From the NCBI RefSeq assembly GCF_014653695.1, contig NZ_BNAR01000018.1, forward strand, positions 86,728-150,727: a stretch of 64,000 nt of DNA, in the 5' to 3' direction. The notes beneath the pieces were generated by a model. That model saw only the letters and a list, made by a program, of their open reading frames with translations, made no database searches and was not told where the DNA came from. Positions within the stretch are counted from its first letter, which is position 1. The number at the start of each line of letters is the position of its first letter. Shown in pieces: positions 24,636 through 32,799 of the stretch. The stretch comes from Lentzea cavernae. Its GTDB lineage: Bacteria; Actinomycetota; Actinomycetes; Mycobacteriales; Pseudonocardiaceae. The translations under genes were made by a program, and so were the position numbers.

Positions 24636-25111
24636 CGCATCTCCAGCGGAGCCCACTCGGCGACTTCTTCGTCGGTAAGGAGGGTGACCGTGAACTGCCC
24701 GTTCGGGGTGTCCACGGCGTACCAGCGCTGCTCGCTCTCGTTGTCCCACACGCTGATCGCGATGTGGATCCGGAAGGCGACGCGGCCGTCCGGTGCGAGA
24801 CGCGCCTCGGTTGGGTTGGTGGGCTGCGTCCAGGGCAGCGGCACGGTGCGGCGCAGCATGAGCCCGCCCTGCTCGGCGTAGCTGCGCGCCGGGCCGTCCA
24901 GGTTCGCCGGGAACTGCGGCCGGTACCACTCGTGGGTGGCGGGCGTCTCCTGCGGCACCTTGTAGAACTGCGAGGTGGCTTCCTTGTCGCAGCCGGTCTC
25001 AGGGCAGGGCATGACGTGTGGCGTGGTGCCGTCGTCGCCGTTGCGGGTCCACGTCGTGTGGCCGTCGGGGCACACGTACGCGTTGACCATCCCCGCTTCC
25101 TCGGTGTTCAC
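24632..25111 (-). CDS. Conserved actinophage protein with N-terminal zinc ribbon
   Basis: 159 residues from GTG at 25111 (GTGA with upstream stop); ATG at 25090 is an alternative. YVCPDGHTTW and MPCPETGCDKEATSQFYKV form a zinc-ribbon-like N-terminus, then THEWYRPQFPANL. The family is common in actinophage early operons without known function. Confidence 0.55.
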   Translation of the reverse strand: MNTEEAGMVNAYVCPDGHTTWTRNGDDGTTPHVMPCPETGCDKEATSQFYKVPQETPATHEWYRPQFPANLDGPARSYAEQGGLMLRRTVPLPWTQPTNPTEARLAPDGRVAFRIHIAISVWDNESEQRWYAVDTPNGQFTVTLLTDEEVAEWAPLEMR

Positions 25112-26163
25112 AGGTCCATCCACCTTTCGAGGCAGGGGGTCGATGAGTCGGGGTGGTGCACGAGATGCACTGGGCGGGACACCATCTGGAAGATCTCGCC
25201 GCCTTGTTCGAGGAGCTGATCCCAGTTGTCGGGCAGGGTGAACCAGAGGACGCGCGACATGCGCTCGATCTGCTGCTGGGTCAGGTACAGCGGATCCCTG
25301 CGGAGGGTTCCGCGGTGGTCGAGCTGCGTGACCCCTCGGAACGCCTGCTCGAACGTGAGCGCCCAACCCTCGGCGTGCGGGGTCGACTCCTCGACCGTCA
25401 GCACCTCGACCACGGGGATGCCGTCGAGCAGGAACGCGGTCGGTGTGAACGGCCGCTCGTCCGTGTCGACCTTCGGGATCTGGTCGATCTGCTCGCGGGT
25501 CAGCTTGAACGGCTCGGTGCGGCGAGGCGGGCGCGATGGGCCGAGCATCTTGTTGTACGCGGCCATCACGGTCTCGAAGAGATTGTCGCTGGGCGGCAAC
25601 GGATCGGGGTCGGGCAGGTTGAGGCATGCGGTGACAGCTCTGTCCAGCGCGTCTCCGAACGCGTCGCGGTCCCGTTGCAGTTCTTCGGCGCTCCAGCGTT
25701 CCCAGGCGTGGCGGTGCTCGGCCTGGTCGACTGTGCGAGAGGTTCGGAGGTGGCCGCCGAGCACGTCCATGCTGCCGGGCAGCCGGGCCTCGGCTGCGGC
25801 CGCACGGACGAGCGGCACAAGCTCGCGGGTGATGCGGTCATCCTCGATCGCGCTCCGGTTAGGAGGAACCGAGGATGACGGCCGGCGCAGCGCTGGCGGG
25901 GGCGTGCTGGTCGGGCGAGCCGATGCCAGTGCCATGCGGACCGGCGAGACGCCTTGGAGGTCTAGTTCGTCTGCGAGCCACGGGGAGACGTCCACGCCGA
26001 GGATGCCCAGCGGCTTCCAGTCGACGACGTTGCCGAAGTAGCGGTCCATCGCCGCGTCCATCGCCTCGGCGTAGTGGTCGAGCAGGAGTTCCTCGACCCA
26101 GGTGGGCGGGTGGCCGTGGTCCTCGGTCCAGGCCTGCTGCAGGCGTGCGCGGAAGTCGGTCAT
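25108..26163 (-). CDS. Large early phage protein of unknown function
   Basis: 351 residues from ATG at 26163 (ATGA). Helical N-terminus (EDHGHPPTWVEELLLDHYAE), a Pro-rich linker near residues 88-105, then two more globular stretches (ERWSAEELQRDRDAFGDALD; LYLTQQQIERMSRVLWFTLP). No catalytic motif identified. The ORF extended to 26883 is antisense sequence. Confidence 0.5.
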   Translation of the reverse strand: MTDFRARLQQAWTEDHGHPPTWVEELLLDHYAEAMDAAMDRYFGNVVDWKPLGILGVDVSPWLADELDLQGVSPVRMALASARPTSTPPPALRRPSSSVPPNRSAIEDDRITRELVPLVRAAAAEARLPGSMDVLGGHLRTSRTVDQAEHRHAWERWSAEELQRDRDAFGDALDRAVTACLNLPDPDPLPPSDNLFETVMAAYNKMLGPSRPPRRTEPFKLTREQIDQIPKVDTDERPFTPTAFLLDGIPVVEVLTVEESTPHAEGWALTFEQAFRGVTQLDHRGTLRRDPLYLTQQQIERMSRVLWFTLPDNWDQLLEQGGEIFQMVSRPVHLVHHPDSSTPCLERWMDL

Positions 26164-26468
26164 CTGAGCCACCCCCGCACGCGGTTGTAGGCGCGCTTCC
26201 ACCACGGCAGCGGGGCCTGTGGTGCCAGGTGGATCACGTGGGTGAGCTTGCCGCCGTGCTCGGCCTGCCAACGCGTCATCGCGGGAACCCCCGGATGGTC
26301 GGGCAGCACGCGGGCTGCGACATCGACGAGGCGGTCGTACTCGTGGGTGCGGTAGCCCCACTCGCGCATGTGGTACGCCTGGGCGCGGAGCTTGCGGGCG
26401 AGGTGCGGGTCGACGGGCGCGACAGCAGCTGCGGCGTCGTCGAGCAGCAGGCAGGACGGCGGGGGCAT
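26160..26468 (-). CDS. Small early phage protein with W/R-rich tail
   Basis: 102 residues from ATG at 26468 (TGATG). Helices ARKLRAQAYHMREWGYRTHE; ends LPWWKRAYNRVRGWLR, closely matching the tail of the product at 24205. Unknown function. Confidence 0.5.
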   Translation of the reverse strand: MPPPSCLLLDDAAAAVAPVDPHLARKLRAQAYHMREWGYRTHEYDRLVDVAARVLPDHPGVPAMTRWQAEHGGKLTHVIHLAPQAPLPWWKRAYNRVRGWLR

Positions 26469-27037
26469 CAACCGTCCCCCTTGCGCGCTGTCCACCCGGT
26501 GGCGTCCTGGACCCGCTTCGGCGTGAGACTGGTGGCGTTGGCCCCGCCCAGGGAGTACTTCCACGCGGCGACCGTGTGGAGGTCTTGGGCGGTAAGGCCG
26601 ACGCTGGGGCTGATGAGGTGAAGCAGCGTGGGTGTGTCGCCGCGCTGCTCGTCGAACCAGGCGCGTTCCTTCGGGAACAACGGGAAGTCGTCGTCGAGCC
26701 ACGCCAGCGGGCGACCGGCGGCGTACTCCAGGACGGCGTTGAACTTCCACTGGTGCGCGGTGAACCCGAACTCGATGACGGGCAACTCAGGTAGGCCGAT
26801 GTGCGGGCCGATGCACACGTTGGCGTCGTGCTCCCACGTCGTGCACCACACGAGCTCGACGTCGTGCTGGTCGGCGAAGTCAAGCAGCACGCGCCCGTGG
26901 TCGTGGTTGAGCCACACGTTGAACGTCTGCCCCATGCTCGGCTGCTTGTGCATCGTGTACCCAGGCGGCTTGGTCGCCCGGAACGGGTTGAGCGGCCCGT
27001 CCACGTCGAGCAGCAGGAGCGGCTTGCGGTCGCCCAT
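26468..27037 (-). CDS. HAD-superfamily phosphatase-like protein
   Basis: 189 residues from ATG at 27037 (TGATG with the upstream stop). Motif I LLLLDVDGPLNPF (D-x-D), motif II-like ELVWCTTWE, and LAWLDDDFP in place of motif IV match a compact HAD fold of the type found in phage nucleic-acid-repair or nucleotidase proteins. It could act on 5' or 3' phosphates of nucleic acid or on nucleotides; the substrate cannot be told from sequence. Confidence 0.72.
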   Translation of the reverse strand: MGDRKPLLLLDVDGPLNPFRATKPPGYTMHKQPSMGQTFNVWLNHDHGRVLLDFADQHDVELVWCTTWEHDANVCIGPHIGLPELPVIEFGFTAHQWKFNAVLEYAAGRPLAWLDDDFPLFPKERAWFDEQRGDTPTLLHLISPSVGLTAQDLHTVAAWKYSLGGANATSLTPKRVQDATGWTARKGDG

Positions 27038-27291
27038 CAGTCCTCCTCGTTCGGCCAGCGACGTCCGGCCAGCAGGCGGGCCGCCCACTCGCGCAGGTCC
27101 CACCAGCGCTCCAGTGCGCGGTTGCGTGCGCGCCGCCACGTCCATGGCACGGGCGTCACCACGCGGGGCGGGTGCTGGCAGTGGTTCTCCCCGGTGCTGT
27201 CGGTGAGGTAGCAGCACGACACCGGTATGAACCCCTGCAGCTTGCGCGCCCTCAGAGGTTGGGCGGAGCGCTCGTTCACACGCTCACCCAC
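27037..27291 (-). CDS. Small early phage protein, Trp/Arg-rich
   Basis: 84 residues. CCYLTDSTGENHCQHPP, then PWTWRRARNRALERWWDLRE. The overlap with the gene to the right is 16 bases. Function unknown. Confidence 0.45.
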   Translation of the reverse strand: MGERVNERSAQPLRARKLQGFIPVSCCYLTDSTGENHCQHPPRVVTPVPWTWRRARNRALERWWDLREWAARLLAGRRWPNEED

Positions 27292-27548
27292 CCCTCGTAC
27301 GGGGTGACTGGGTGGTGCGGAGCTGGCTCGGCAAGCACTGGCGCGTCAGGCGGCGCGGCACGCCGAGGCTTCGCCCTGGGCTGGTCGTCGACACCCGGCA
27401 CCCAGCAGAAGAAGTCGCCCGGCAGGTGGAACCAGACGTCCGGGTTCGGCCCTGGCTTGCCGTCGCGGTAGTAGGGCTCGAACACGATCGGCTTGTCGCA
27501 GGTCGCGCAGTCGGCGCGTGTGCCGCGCCGCCACTTGGGCTCGGTCAT
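27276..27548 (-). CDS. Small early phage zinc-knuckle protein
   Basis: 90 residues, ATG at 27548 (TGATG). CATCDKPIVFEPYYRDG and WFHLPGDFFC may form one zinc site; the last 40 residues are Pro/Ala-rich. Confidence 0.5.
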   Translation of the reverse strand: MTEPKWRRGTRADCATCDKPIVFEPYYRDGKPGPNPDVWFHLPGDFFCWVPGVDDQPRAKPRRAAPPDAPVLAEPAPHHPVTPYEGWVSV

Positions 27549-27982
27549 CAGGGCCGCTCCTTGCCGAGCAGGTAGGTGCGGCGCCCCTTGGCGTGACCGG
27601 AGAACGACGTCGTCTCGACGAGCTGGTCGCCCTCGCGACGCAGGATGCCGCCGAGCTTGCCGTTGATGACGATCGACAGCGTCTGGTCGCCGAGCACTTC
27701 CTGGATGCGTCGGGCAAGCTGGTCAACCTGCTCGTCGTTGGCGTCCTCGCGGGACTCGAACACGATGACGTCGCCGGGCCGCACGCCGACAATCGCGACG
27801 CGCTCGACGATGTCGAGGTCGTCGCGGTCGCCCTTGCTCGCCCAGTGCGTGCCGCAGTCGCACTCGTGGTCACCGTCGTGGTTCGGCTCCCTGAAGCAGA
27901 TGCACGGCAGGTCGTTGTGCTGACGCTGCCCAGCGGCCGGGCGCGCCTGCGCCTCGCACACGGGCTCCATCACGATGGACAT
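27548..27982 (-). CDS. Early phage protein of unknown function
   Basis: 144 residues from ATG at 27982 (TGATG). CICFREPNHDGDHECDC cluster near residue 30, then an alpha/beta-looking part (VERVAIVGVRPGDVIVFESR; VLGDQTLSIVINGKLGGILR). No family recognised. Confidence 0.5.
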   Translation of the reverse strand: MSIVMEPVCEAQARPAAGQRQHNDLPCICFREPNHDGDHECDCGTHWASKGDRDDLDIVERVAIVGVRPGDVIVFESREDANDEQVDQLARRIQEVLGDQTLSIVINGKLGGILRREGDQLVETTSFSGHAKGRRTYLLGKERP

Positions 27983-28341
27983 CACGCCACCTCGCTGTCG
28001 CGCGCGGCCGTGGTGAGCCTCCACCAGGACCACCAGGAGTCCGTCGGCTTCTCGACGAGGCCGCCGGCGGTGACGGCGTCGTCTTGGGATAGGCGTTCGA
28101 CGTGCCCGTCGAGTACCAGGTCGTTGAGCATCGGGTCGAGCTGGTCCCAGTGCTCCTGCAGAGACCAGGCCGGGTAACGGTCCTCGCGCAACCGCCAGAA
28201 CATCTGGTCCTTGTTCAGCGGACGCTCACGGAGGAGTTCGAGCGTGCGCGCCCGCAGGTCCCATCCGCAGGCACGCGCCTCGTTCCAGCGGCGCCGGATC
28301 GGGTGGTTGTTAGCAAGCCGACTTCCCCAGGGGTACATCAC
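27982..28341 (-). CDS. Early phage protein of unknown function
   Basis: 119 residues. RERPLNKDQMFWRLREDRYP and LNDLVLDGHVERL resemble a winged-helix arrangement, which would suggest DNA binding, but this is weak. Coupled at both ends. Confidence 0.45.
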   Translation of the reverse strand: MMYPWGSRLANNHPIRRRWNEARACGWDLRARTLELLRERPLNKDQMFWRLREDRYPAWSLQEHWDQLDPMLNDLVLDGHVERLSQDDAVTAGGLVEKPTDSWWSWWRLTTAARDSEVA

Positions 28342-28664
28342 GCCTGCCTGTCAGCGTCGGGCGAAGCCTTGGCGAGGACGGTGAGCAGGACGCGCGCGAT
28401 CTTGCGGTCCGCTTCCGCGGCGTCGCGGCATGCCTGCGCCGCACCCTGCGCGTCCTCGTGCACCAGGCCTGCCGCGGCCAGCGTGTCGAGGATCTTCGCG
28501 GCGAACTCGTGGAACAGCGGTCGGATGAGGATGCGCTCCTCGTCAGTTTCGGCCGTGACCCTGTACATCTCGGCCGGGGTCACCCCACTGCGACGAACCA
28601 ATGTTCCGTCGGGCTTGGGCTCGCTGCGGAGCTCAACGAGATCAGCGCGGATGTCGAACTGCAT
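28338..28664 (-). CDS. Early phage protein of unknown function
   Basis: 108 residues from ATG at 28664. Begins MQFDIRADLVELRSEPKPD, then helical (AAKILDTLAAAGLVHEDAQG). No motif. It is the first gene after the hairpin at 28682-28712. Confidence 0.5.
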   Translation of the reverse strand: MQFDIRADLVELRSEPKPDGTLVRRSGVTPAEMYRVTAETDEERILIRPLFHEFAAKILDTLAAAGLVHEDAQGAAQACRDAAEADRKIARVLLTVLAKASPDADRQA

Positions 28665-28681
28665 GGTGTCTCCCGTGGACC

Positions 28682-28712
28682 CGCGACGGCCGCTGTACGC
28701 GCGGCCGTCGCG
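28682..28712. terminator. GC-rich hairpin between early genes
   Basis: CGCGACGGCCGC (28682-28693) and its exact complement (28701-28712) make a 12-bp stem with a 7-base loop. It lies in one of the few real gaps of the early operon, after the Ser-rich gene. No U-run, so it may act as a partial terminator or RNA-processing signal. Confidence 0.5.
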
Positions 28713-28731
28713 AACCTGTTGGTGGTCGGAG

Positions 28732-28941
28732 TTACCAGGAACTGGAGTCGCTGGAGGACGACGAGCCGCTGTCGAAGGACGAGCTGGACGGAGAGGTGTC
28801 CGGCACGTAGTAACTCTCGGACTCGGTGTAGGTCTCGGTGTCCCAGTACGGCTCGTAGGTGAAGCCGCCGGAACCGTTGGGCACCTGGCGCTGCTTCTGC
28901 ACGCGGCGGGTCTTCTGCACCTGGCGGGTCTTGTACCCCAT
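28732..28941 (-). CDS. Small protein with Ser-rich tail
   Basis: 69 residues. The N-terminus repeats a basic unit (TRQVQKTRRVQKQRQV), then FTYEPYWDTETYTESESYYV, then a Ser-only tail ending SSSSSDSSSW. The layout (basic repeat, Tyr/Glu segment, Ser tail) is not one I recognise. Coupled to the upstream stop at 28941. Confidence 0.5.
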   Translation of the reverse strand: MGYKTRQVQKTRRVQKQRQVPNGSGGFTYEPYWDTETYTESESYYVPDTSPSSSSFDSGSSSSSDSSSW

Positions 28942-29381
28942 TACCGGGTCTCCTTCGTTTCGGTTTCTTCGCGGGACGAGGTCACTGCCTTAGCGGGCAG
29001 CAACGGGATGGACAGGCCGAAGACGCGGCAGGCGATCCACCAGGCACCACCTTGGGGGAGCGGCGTGCCGGGCTCCCATGAGCAGGTGTCGGCGCGCGCG
29101 TCGCGCTCAGGCACCGAACGGGGCTGGACGGCCTGCAGCGACCACTTCACGCCGGAGTGGGTGAGGATCGTCCGCTGCTGCCGGGCGACCTGCAGGACCG
29201 CGATCTCGCTCACGTGCCGCGCGAGGGTGTCGAGGTCCGCCACCTGGCTTGCCACGCCCTCGGGGACGAACTGGACCTCGTGCCACGGCTCGGCCTGACG
29301 CCACGCCAGCTCAAGTTCGGTGAGGGCCGTGTCGGGGATGGCGACCATGAGGCCGTTGTTCCAGGTGGCGTAGCGGTTCAC
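28941..29381 (-). CDS. Early phage protein, paralogue of the next gene's C-terminus
   Basis: 146 residues from GTG at 29381 (GTGA). It aligns with the C-terminal part of the product of 29378-30373: LTHSGVKWSLQAV against LTSTGPQWTVRAY and WIACRVFGLSIPLL against RLVCRMSGWSIPTI. A tandem duplication is likely. Function unknown. Confidence 0.55.
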   Translation of the reverse strand: MNRYATWNNGLMVAIPDTALTELELAWRQAEPWHEVQFVPEGVASQVADLDTLARHVSEIAVLQVARQQRTILTHSGVKWSLQAVQPRSVPERDARADTCSWEPGTPLPQGGAWWIACRVFGLSIPLLPAKAVTSSREETETKETR

Positions 29382-30373
29382 GGTGTCTTCTCCTCGATCG
29401 TGGGGATGGACCAGCCGGACATGCGACACACCAGGCGGTAGAGACCGGCGACGTCGGCGCCGAGCTGGGCGGTACTCGGCGACTCGCGGGGGAACAGCCG
29501 CTCGTGCTTGTCTTTCTGCTCAGGCGGTTCGCCAGCCGAGTACGCACGGACCGTCCACTGAGGTCCGGTACTCGTCAGCACCGCGCGTCCGTCCCGCTGC
29601 AGGAGGTCCTCGACCTTGAAGGCGAGCTCACGCTCGGCGCGGTCGAGCAATTCGGGGTGTGTCAGGGAGATCTCGCCGTCGACAGGCACGAGCACGTGCC
29701 ACCGCTTCCGCTGCGCCCACGCCTTGTCGAGGCGGTCGAGCAGTTCGTCCGGCAGCACCGGTTCGGTGAGGGCGCGGGCTTCGCGTAGCTCGCGGAATGA
29801 CGGCGGTGCCGACGCTGTCTCGCCCTCGACCGGCACGAGGTCGCCCTCGATGCGGAACCGGATCTTGTCCGCGTTGAAGGCCTCGTAGGAGTCGCTGATC
29901 GAGGTGCGGAGGTTCGCGATCCCGCGCCCTTCGAGCGAGAACCCCAGCTGCTCCAGCACCAGCGCGAGGTCGGCTGGCCTGTTGATGCGCTGGGCGATCA
30001 GCCCCCGGTCGAGGAGCGCGGCGAGGAGCCTGCGCGTGGCGCGCCCGGCGCCCGCGGTCGGTTCCTCGGCGGCCACGCGGTCAGCGATGTCCAGCGCCTG
30101 CTGTTCGGTGGCCGCGGTCAGGTTCGTGAGGGCGCACGCGTTGTCCGGCAGCAGCGCCTCGTCCCCGATGGACAGGACGGCTTTGCGGTTGCCGTCGATC
30201 TCAAGGAGCGCGCCGGGCTGGAACGCTGCGGGCGCGGTGGCGTCCTGGCCCAGGGGCACGGCGATGCGGTCCAGGTAGTAGTCGAGCAGCACGGTGCCGC
30301 ACCACGCGCAGCACTGCCTGGTGCGTTGGCCCACGTAGGTGACGGTGCCGACGATGTGCACGAGCGCCGTCAC
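29378..30373 (-). CDS. Large early phage protein with zinc knuckle
   Basis: 331 residues from GTG at 30373 (GTGA). An N-terminal CCAWCGTVLLDYY zinc-knuckle-like element, a helical middle (EQQALDIADRVAAEE; DRGLIAQRINRPADLALVLE), and a C-terminal domain related to the protein encoded just downstream. No enzyme motif found. The longer ORF to 30985 is shadow. Confidence 0.5.
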   Translation of the reverse strand: MTALVHIVGTVTYVGQRTRQCCAWCGTVLLDYYLDRIAVPLGQDATAPAAFQPGALLEIDGNRKAVLSIGDEALLPDNACALTNLTAATEQQALDIADRVAAEEPTAGAGRATRRLLAALLDRGLIAQRINRPADLALVLEQLGFSLEGRGIANLRTSISDSYEAFNADKIRFRIEGDLVPVEGETASAPPSFRELREARALTEPVLPDELLDRLDKAWAQRKRWHVLVPVDGEISLTHPELLDRAERELAFKVEDLLQRDGRAVLTSTGPQWTVRAYSAGEPPEQKDKHERLFPRESPSTAQLGADVAGLYRLVCRMSGWSIPTIEEKTP

Positions 30374-30714
30374 GAGACACGCTCCGGCCAGTGCCAGGTG
30401 CCGCTGGCGTGGTTGGTCTCGTCGTGCTTGCAGGCGTGCCGAGAGGATCCGGTCGGGTGCAGCACGGTGAGCGTGACGGCGTCGTCGTAGAACCACTGCT
30501 CGACGTGCCGGATGGGGCGGCCCTCGCTGCGGCTGAAGCTCTCGGCTTCGATCGTGGCGACCGCGATCCACGCGCCGGCCTCGGAAACTATCGCCGCGCG
30601 GCACTCTGATGGGAAGACCTGCGTGCCGTCCTCGCGGATGGGGGAGCCGTGGCTTACATAGTGGACGATGCGCCCGACACTGGGCCGCTGGACTACCGGA
30701 TGCTGATCGGTCAT
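30370..30714 (-). CDS. Conserved actinophage protein
   Basis: 114 residues from ATG at 30714 (ATGA). PSVGRIVHYVSHGSPIREDG and CRAAIVSEAG near the start and LHPTGSSRHACKHDE near the end form a pattern frequently seen in Streptomyces phage proteins of unknown function. Confidence 0.6.
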   Translation of the reverse strand: MTDQHPVVQRPSVGRIVHYVSHGSPIREDGTQVFPSECRAAIVSEAGAWIAVATIEAESFSRSEGRPIRHVEQWFYDDAVTLTVLHPTGSSRHACKHDETNHASGTWHWPERVS

Positions 30715-31226
30715 GACGTGGCCGCCTGGACGAACGCGCGAACGCGGCGGTACTTCTCCTCTGTGTCGTGGCCGTCCCACGCGACCGGGTGCTGGGGCAT
30801 GTGCCACGACACCTGTGCGTCCGGCAGTTCGATGTAGACGACTGGCCACTCAGGCTCGTTAGGGTCGATGCGGATGCCCGCGTCGTAGCCGACATCACGC
30901 GCCAAGCCGGCGGCCTGCCACACCAGGCGATAGCGAACGTCGTAGTTCTGGTCGTGCTCTTCGATCTGCGCCAGCACACGCACAAGTTCCCTCTGTGCGA
31001 TAACCGCAGGCCCGACAGCGCCGTCTCGCGACGTCAGCAACCGGTCCAGCGGTCCAGCGAGTGCCCGATCATCGGGTATCGAGTCGATGAGCTCGGCCGC
31101 GAAGACGCGATACATGTGCGCGACACTGTGCACGGGGGTTGGCAGGTGGCCGAACTCGAAGTCCCGTGCGAGCTCTTGGATCTGCGGGCTGCGACCCTCG
31201 GCGTTGATCACGACGCGGTCACCCAC
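30711..31226 (-). CDS. Early phage protein of unknown function
   Basis: 171 residues from GTG at 31226. MGDRVVINAEGRSPQIQELA, a helical middle, and WPVVYIELPDAQVSWHMPQH. Overlaps the short upstream reading frame at 31208-31303. Confidence 0.5.
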   Translation of the reverse strand: MGDRVVINAEGRSPQIQELARDFEFGHLPTPVHSVAHMYRVFAAELIDSIPDDRALAGPLDRLLTSRDGAVGPAVIAQRELVRVLAQIEEHDQNYDVRYRLVWQAAGLARDVGYDAGIRIDPNEPEWPVVYIELPDAQVSWHMPQHPVAWDGHDTEEKYRRVRAFVQAATS

Positions 31227-31303
31227 TCGCAGCCCGGCATGATCTCTCGCGTGATGCAGCGGCGGTCGTGGTCGCGAACGAACACAGTCGGGATCTTCTT
31301 CAT
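31208..31303 (-). CDS. 31-residue peptide resembling the N-terminus of a phage RNA-ligase-like family
   Basis: ATG at 31303 overlaps the homing endonuclease stop (ATGA). The peptide MKKIPTVFVRDHDRRC with PGCEWV near its end matches, from memory, the start of a larger actinophage family (DUF5565/RNA-ligase-like). It stops at TGA 31208, so only the leader is left. It may be a decayed gene or a coupled leader. Confidence 0.4.
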   Translation of the reverse strand: MKKIPTVFVRDHDRRCITREIMPGCEWVTAS

Positions 31304-31956
31304 CGCCCTCTCATCTCTGCACGCTCGGCCTGGTACTTCGCGAACAGGCGCTCGCGCTCGGCCTTGACTTCTTCAGGCAGTCGAAGGCCACGGCCGCTGT
31401 AGGCCATGGTCATTTGCATTGAGATCAGCAGGTCGGCCAGCTCTGGCTTGATCACCAGGTGCGGGCGAACTGCGACAAGTAGCGCCGCCAAGCGCGGGCC
31501 CTCGCACGGCCACTGGTAGACCTGCAAGTGGTGCGCGCGCGGCTTCTGGGCAGGAACTGCGGTGCCGCCGAGGCGGACCTGCAGCCACGCAATGACCCGC
31601 AGTGAGGTGTTGGCGATTCGCAGGATGCACCTGAAGTGCAGGCCTCCTCGGCTGTCCTTCTTGCGGTAGATCAGCAGGCAGCCCTCGCCATCGATCAGGC
31701 CCGCGATATACGCCAGTTCCGCCGCAGACAACGCAGCAACGCTCGCATCCGGCTCCACCTCGGTGCGCGCTGGAAGTGACTGCCCGACGGTTTGCCCCAC
31801 GCGGAGCGTGATGCCACGGGCGTCCAGAACGCGGCGCACGGTGGAGCCGCCGACGCCGAAACGAGTGGCAATCTGCCGTGCTGAGGCGCCCCCTGTGTAA
31901 GCCTCGACGACGGCGTCCTCGTGGGGTGCGAGGACAGATGCAGGCTTCTTGCGCAC
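31300..31956 (-). CDS. LAGLIDADG homing endonuclease with N-terminal HTH
   Basis: 218 residues from GTG at 31956. Residues about 10-50 form an HTH (YTGGASARQIATRFGVGGST). The LAGLIDADG motif is LAYIAGLIDGEGCLLI (about 80-95), with one copy only, so a dimer is expected. FRCILRIANTSLRVIAWLQ and KPELADLLISMQ match the rest of the fold. It cuts a specific site to spread itself. It sits immediately before the 31-residue gene fragment. Confidence 0.85.
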   Translation of the reverse strand: MRKKPASVLAPHEDAVVEAYTGGASARQIATRFGVGGSTVRRVLDARGITLRVGQTVGQSLPARTEVEPDASVAALSAAELAYIAGLIDGEGCLLIYRKKDSRGGLHFRCILRIANTSLRVIAWLQVRLGGTAVPAQKPRAHHLQVYQWPCEGPRLAALLVAVRPHLVIKPELADLLISMQMTMAYSGRGLRLPEEVKAERERLFAKYQAERAEMRGR

Positions 31957-31957
31957 G

Positions 31958-32458
31958 TCAGCTCTCCTCGCTGGGGTACACGTAGTTGTGGATCACGTGG
32001 TGTGTGGTGCCGAACGCCCGGTACTTCCGGCGCGCCTGCCGCCGGCGGTTGATCTGCCACCACGGGATGTTCTTGATCTGGTCGTCGATCCGGTTGAACT
32101 CCGAGATCACGAACGAGCTGACCGCGTAGCACTCCGACGACGTCGGCTGCCGGTGCCGCGTGCGGGCCGGGCCGACCTCGTCGTTGAGCGCGAGCTCCAG
32201 CAGCTCGTCCTGCATCGAGGCGAGGCGCCGCTGGACGACGGACCAGGCGACGCGGCACATGCAGCTGTGCGGGTGCCCCGGCATGCCGTGCTGGGGGTCA
32301 CCGAGCGGGGCGGTGCAGCAGCGGTGCACGCCGTCGGTGAAGTAGGTGCAGCCGCCTGTCATCACGACAGGGCAGGAGAAGTCGTCGGCTGGCATGGCCT
32401 GGCCCTCGGCCGCGAGCGCCGCGGCGACGTGATCGTCGCGGGTCTCCTCGGGCATCAC
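31958..32458 (-). CDS. Cys-rich early phage protein
   Basis: 166 residues from GTG at 32458 (GTGA). CPVVMTGGCTYFTDGVHRCC and PHSCMC in the first 75 residues suggest zinc binding; IPWWQINRRRQARRKYRAFG near the end is another Trp/Arg-rich stretch. Unknown role. Confidence 0.5.
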   Translation of the reverse strand: MMPEETRDDHVAAALAAEGQAMPADDFSCPVVMTGGCTYFTDGVHRCCTAPLGDPQHGMPGHPHSCMCRVAWSVVQRRLASMQDELLELALNDEVGPARTRHRQPTSSECYAVSSFVISEFNRIDDQIKNIPWWQINRRRQARRKYRAFGTTHHVIHNYVYPSEES

Positions 32459-32790
32459 GGCCGCCTGGTGGCGATGTCGAGCAGGGCGCCGGTGAGCTTG
32501 TCGACGCGTCCCCGCTCGGCGTCGTAGTCCGCGCGGAGCTGCCGCGAGTTACTGGTGCCGCCGAAGTGCTGGACGAGCGCGTCGCACAGAGCGCGGCCAG
32601 CGTCGACCGGGATCTGCAGGGGCGTAGGCATGAGGCTGGCCTCGTCGACCACCTGCAGCTCCAGGCCCATCGAGCCGATACCGATCGCGGCGTGGATCCG
32701 GCCGTCGACGATGCACCCGATGCTCAGACCGAGGGTCATCGCGATCGGGTTGTCCAGCACGCCCGCGCGCCACGCGCCAGCTTCGAACAT
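32455..32790 (-). CDS. Early phage protein of unknown function
   Basis: 111 residues, ATG at 32790. LGLSIGCIVDGRIHAAIGIG and GRALCDALVQHFGG. No motif. Confidence 0.45.
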   Translation of the reverse strand: MFEAGAWRAGVLDNPIAMTLGLSIGCIVDGRIHAAIGIGSMGLELQVVDEASLMPTPLQIPVDAGRALCDALVQHFGGTSNSRQLRADYDAERGRVDKLTGALLDIATRRP

Positions 32791-32799
32791 CAGGGTCTC

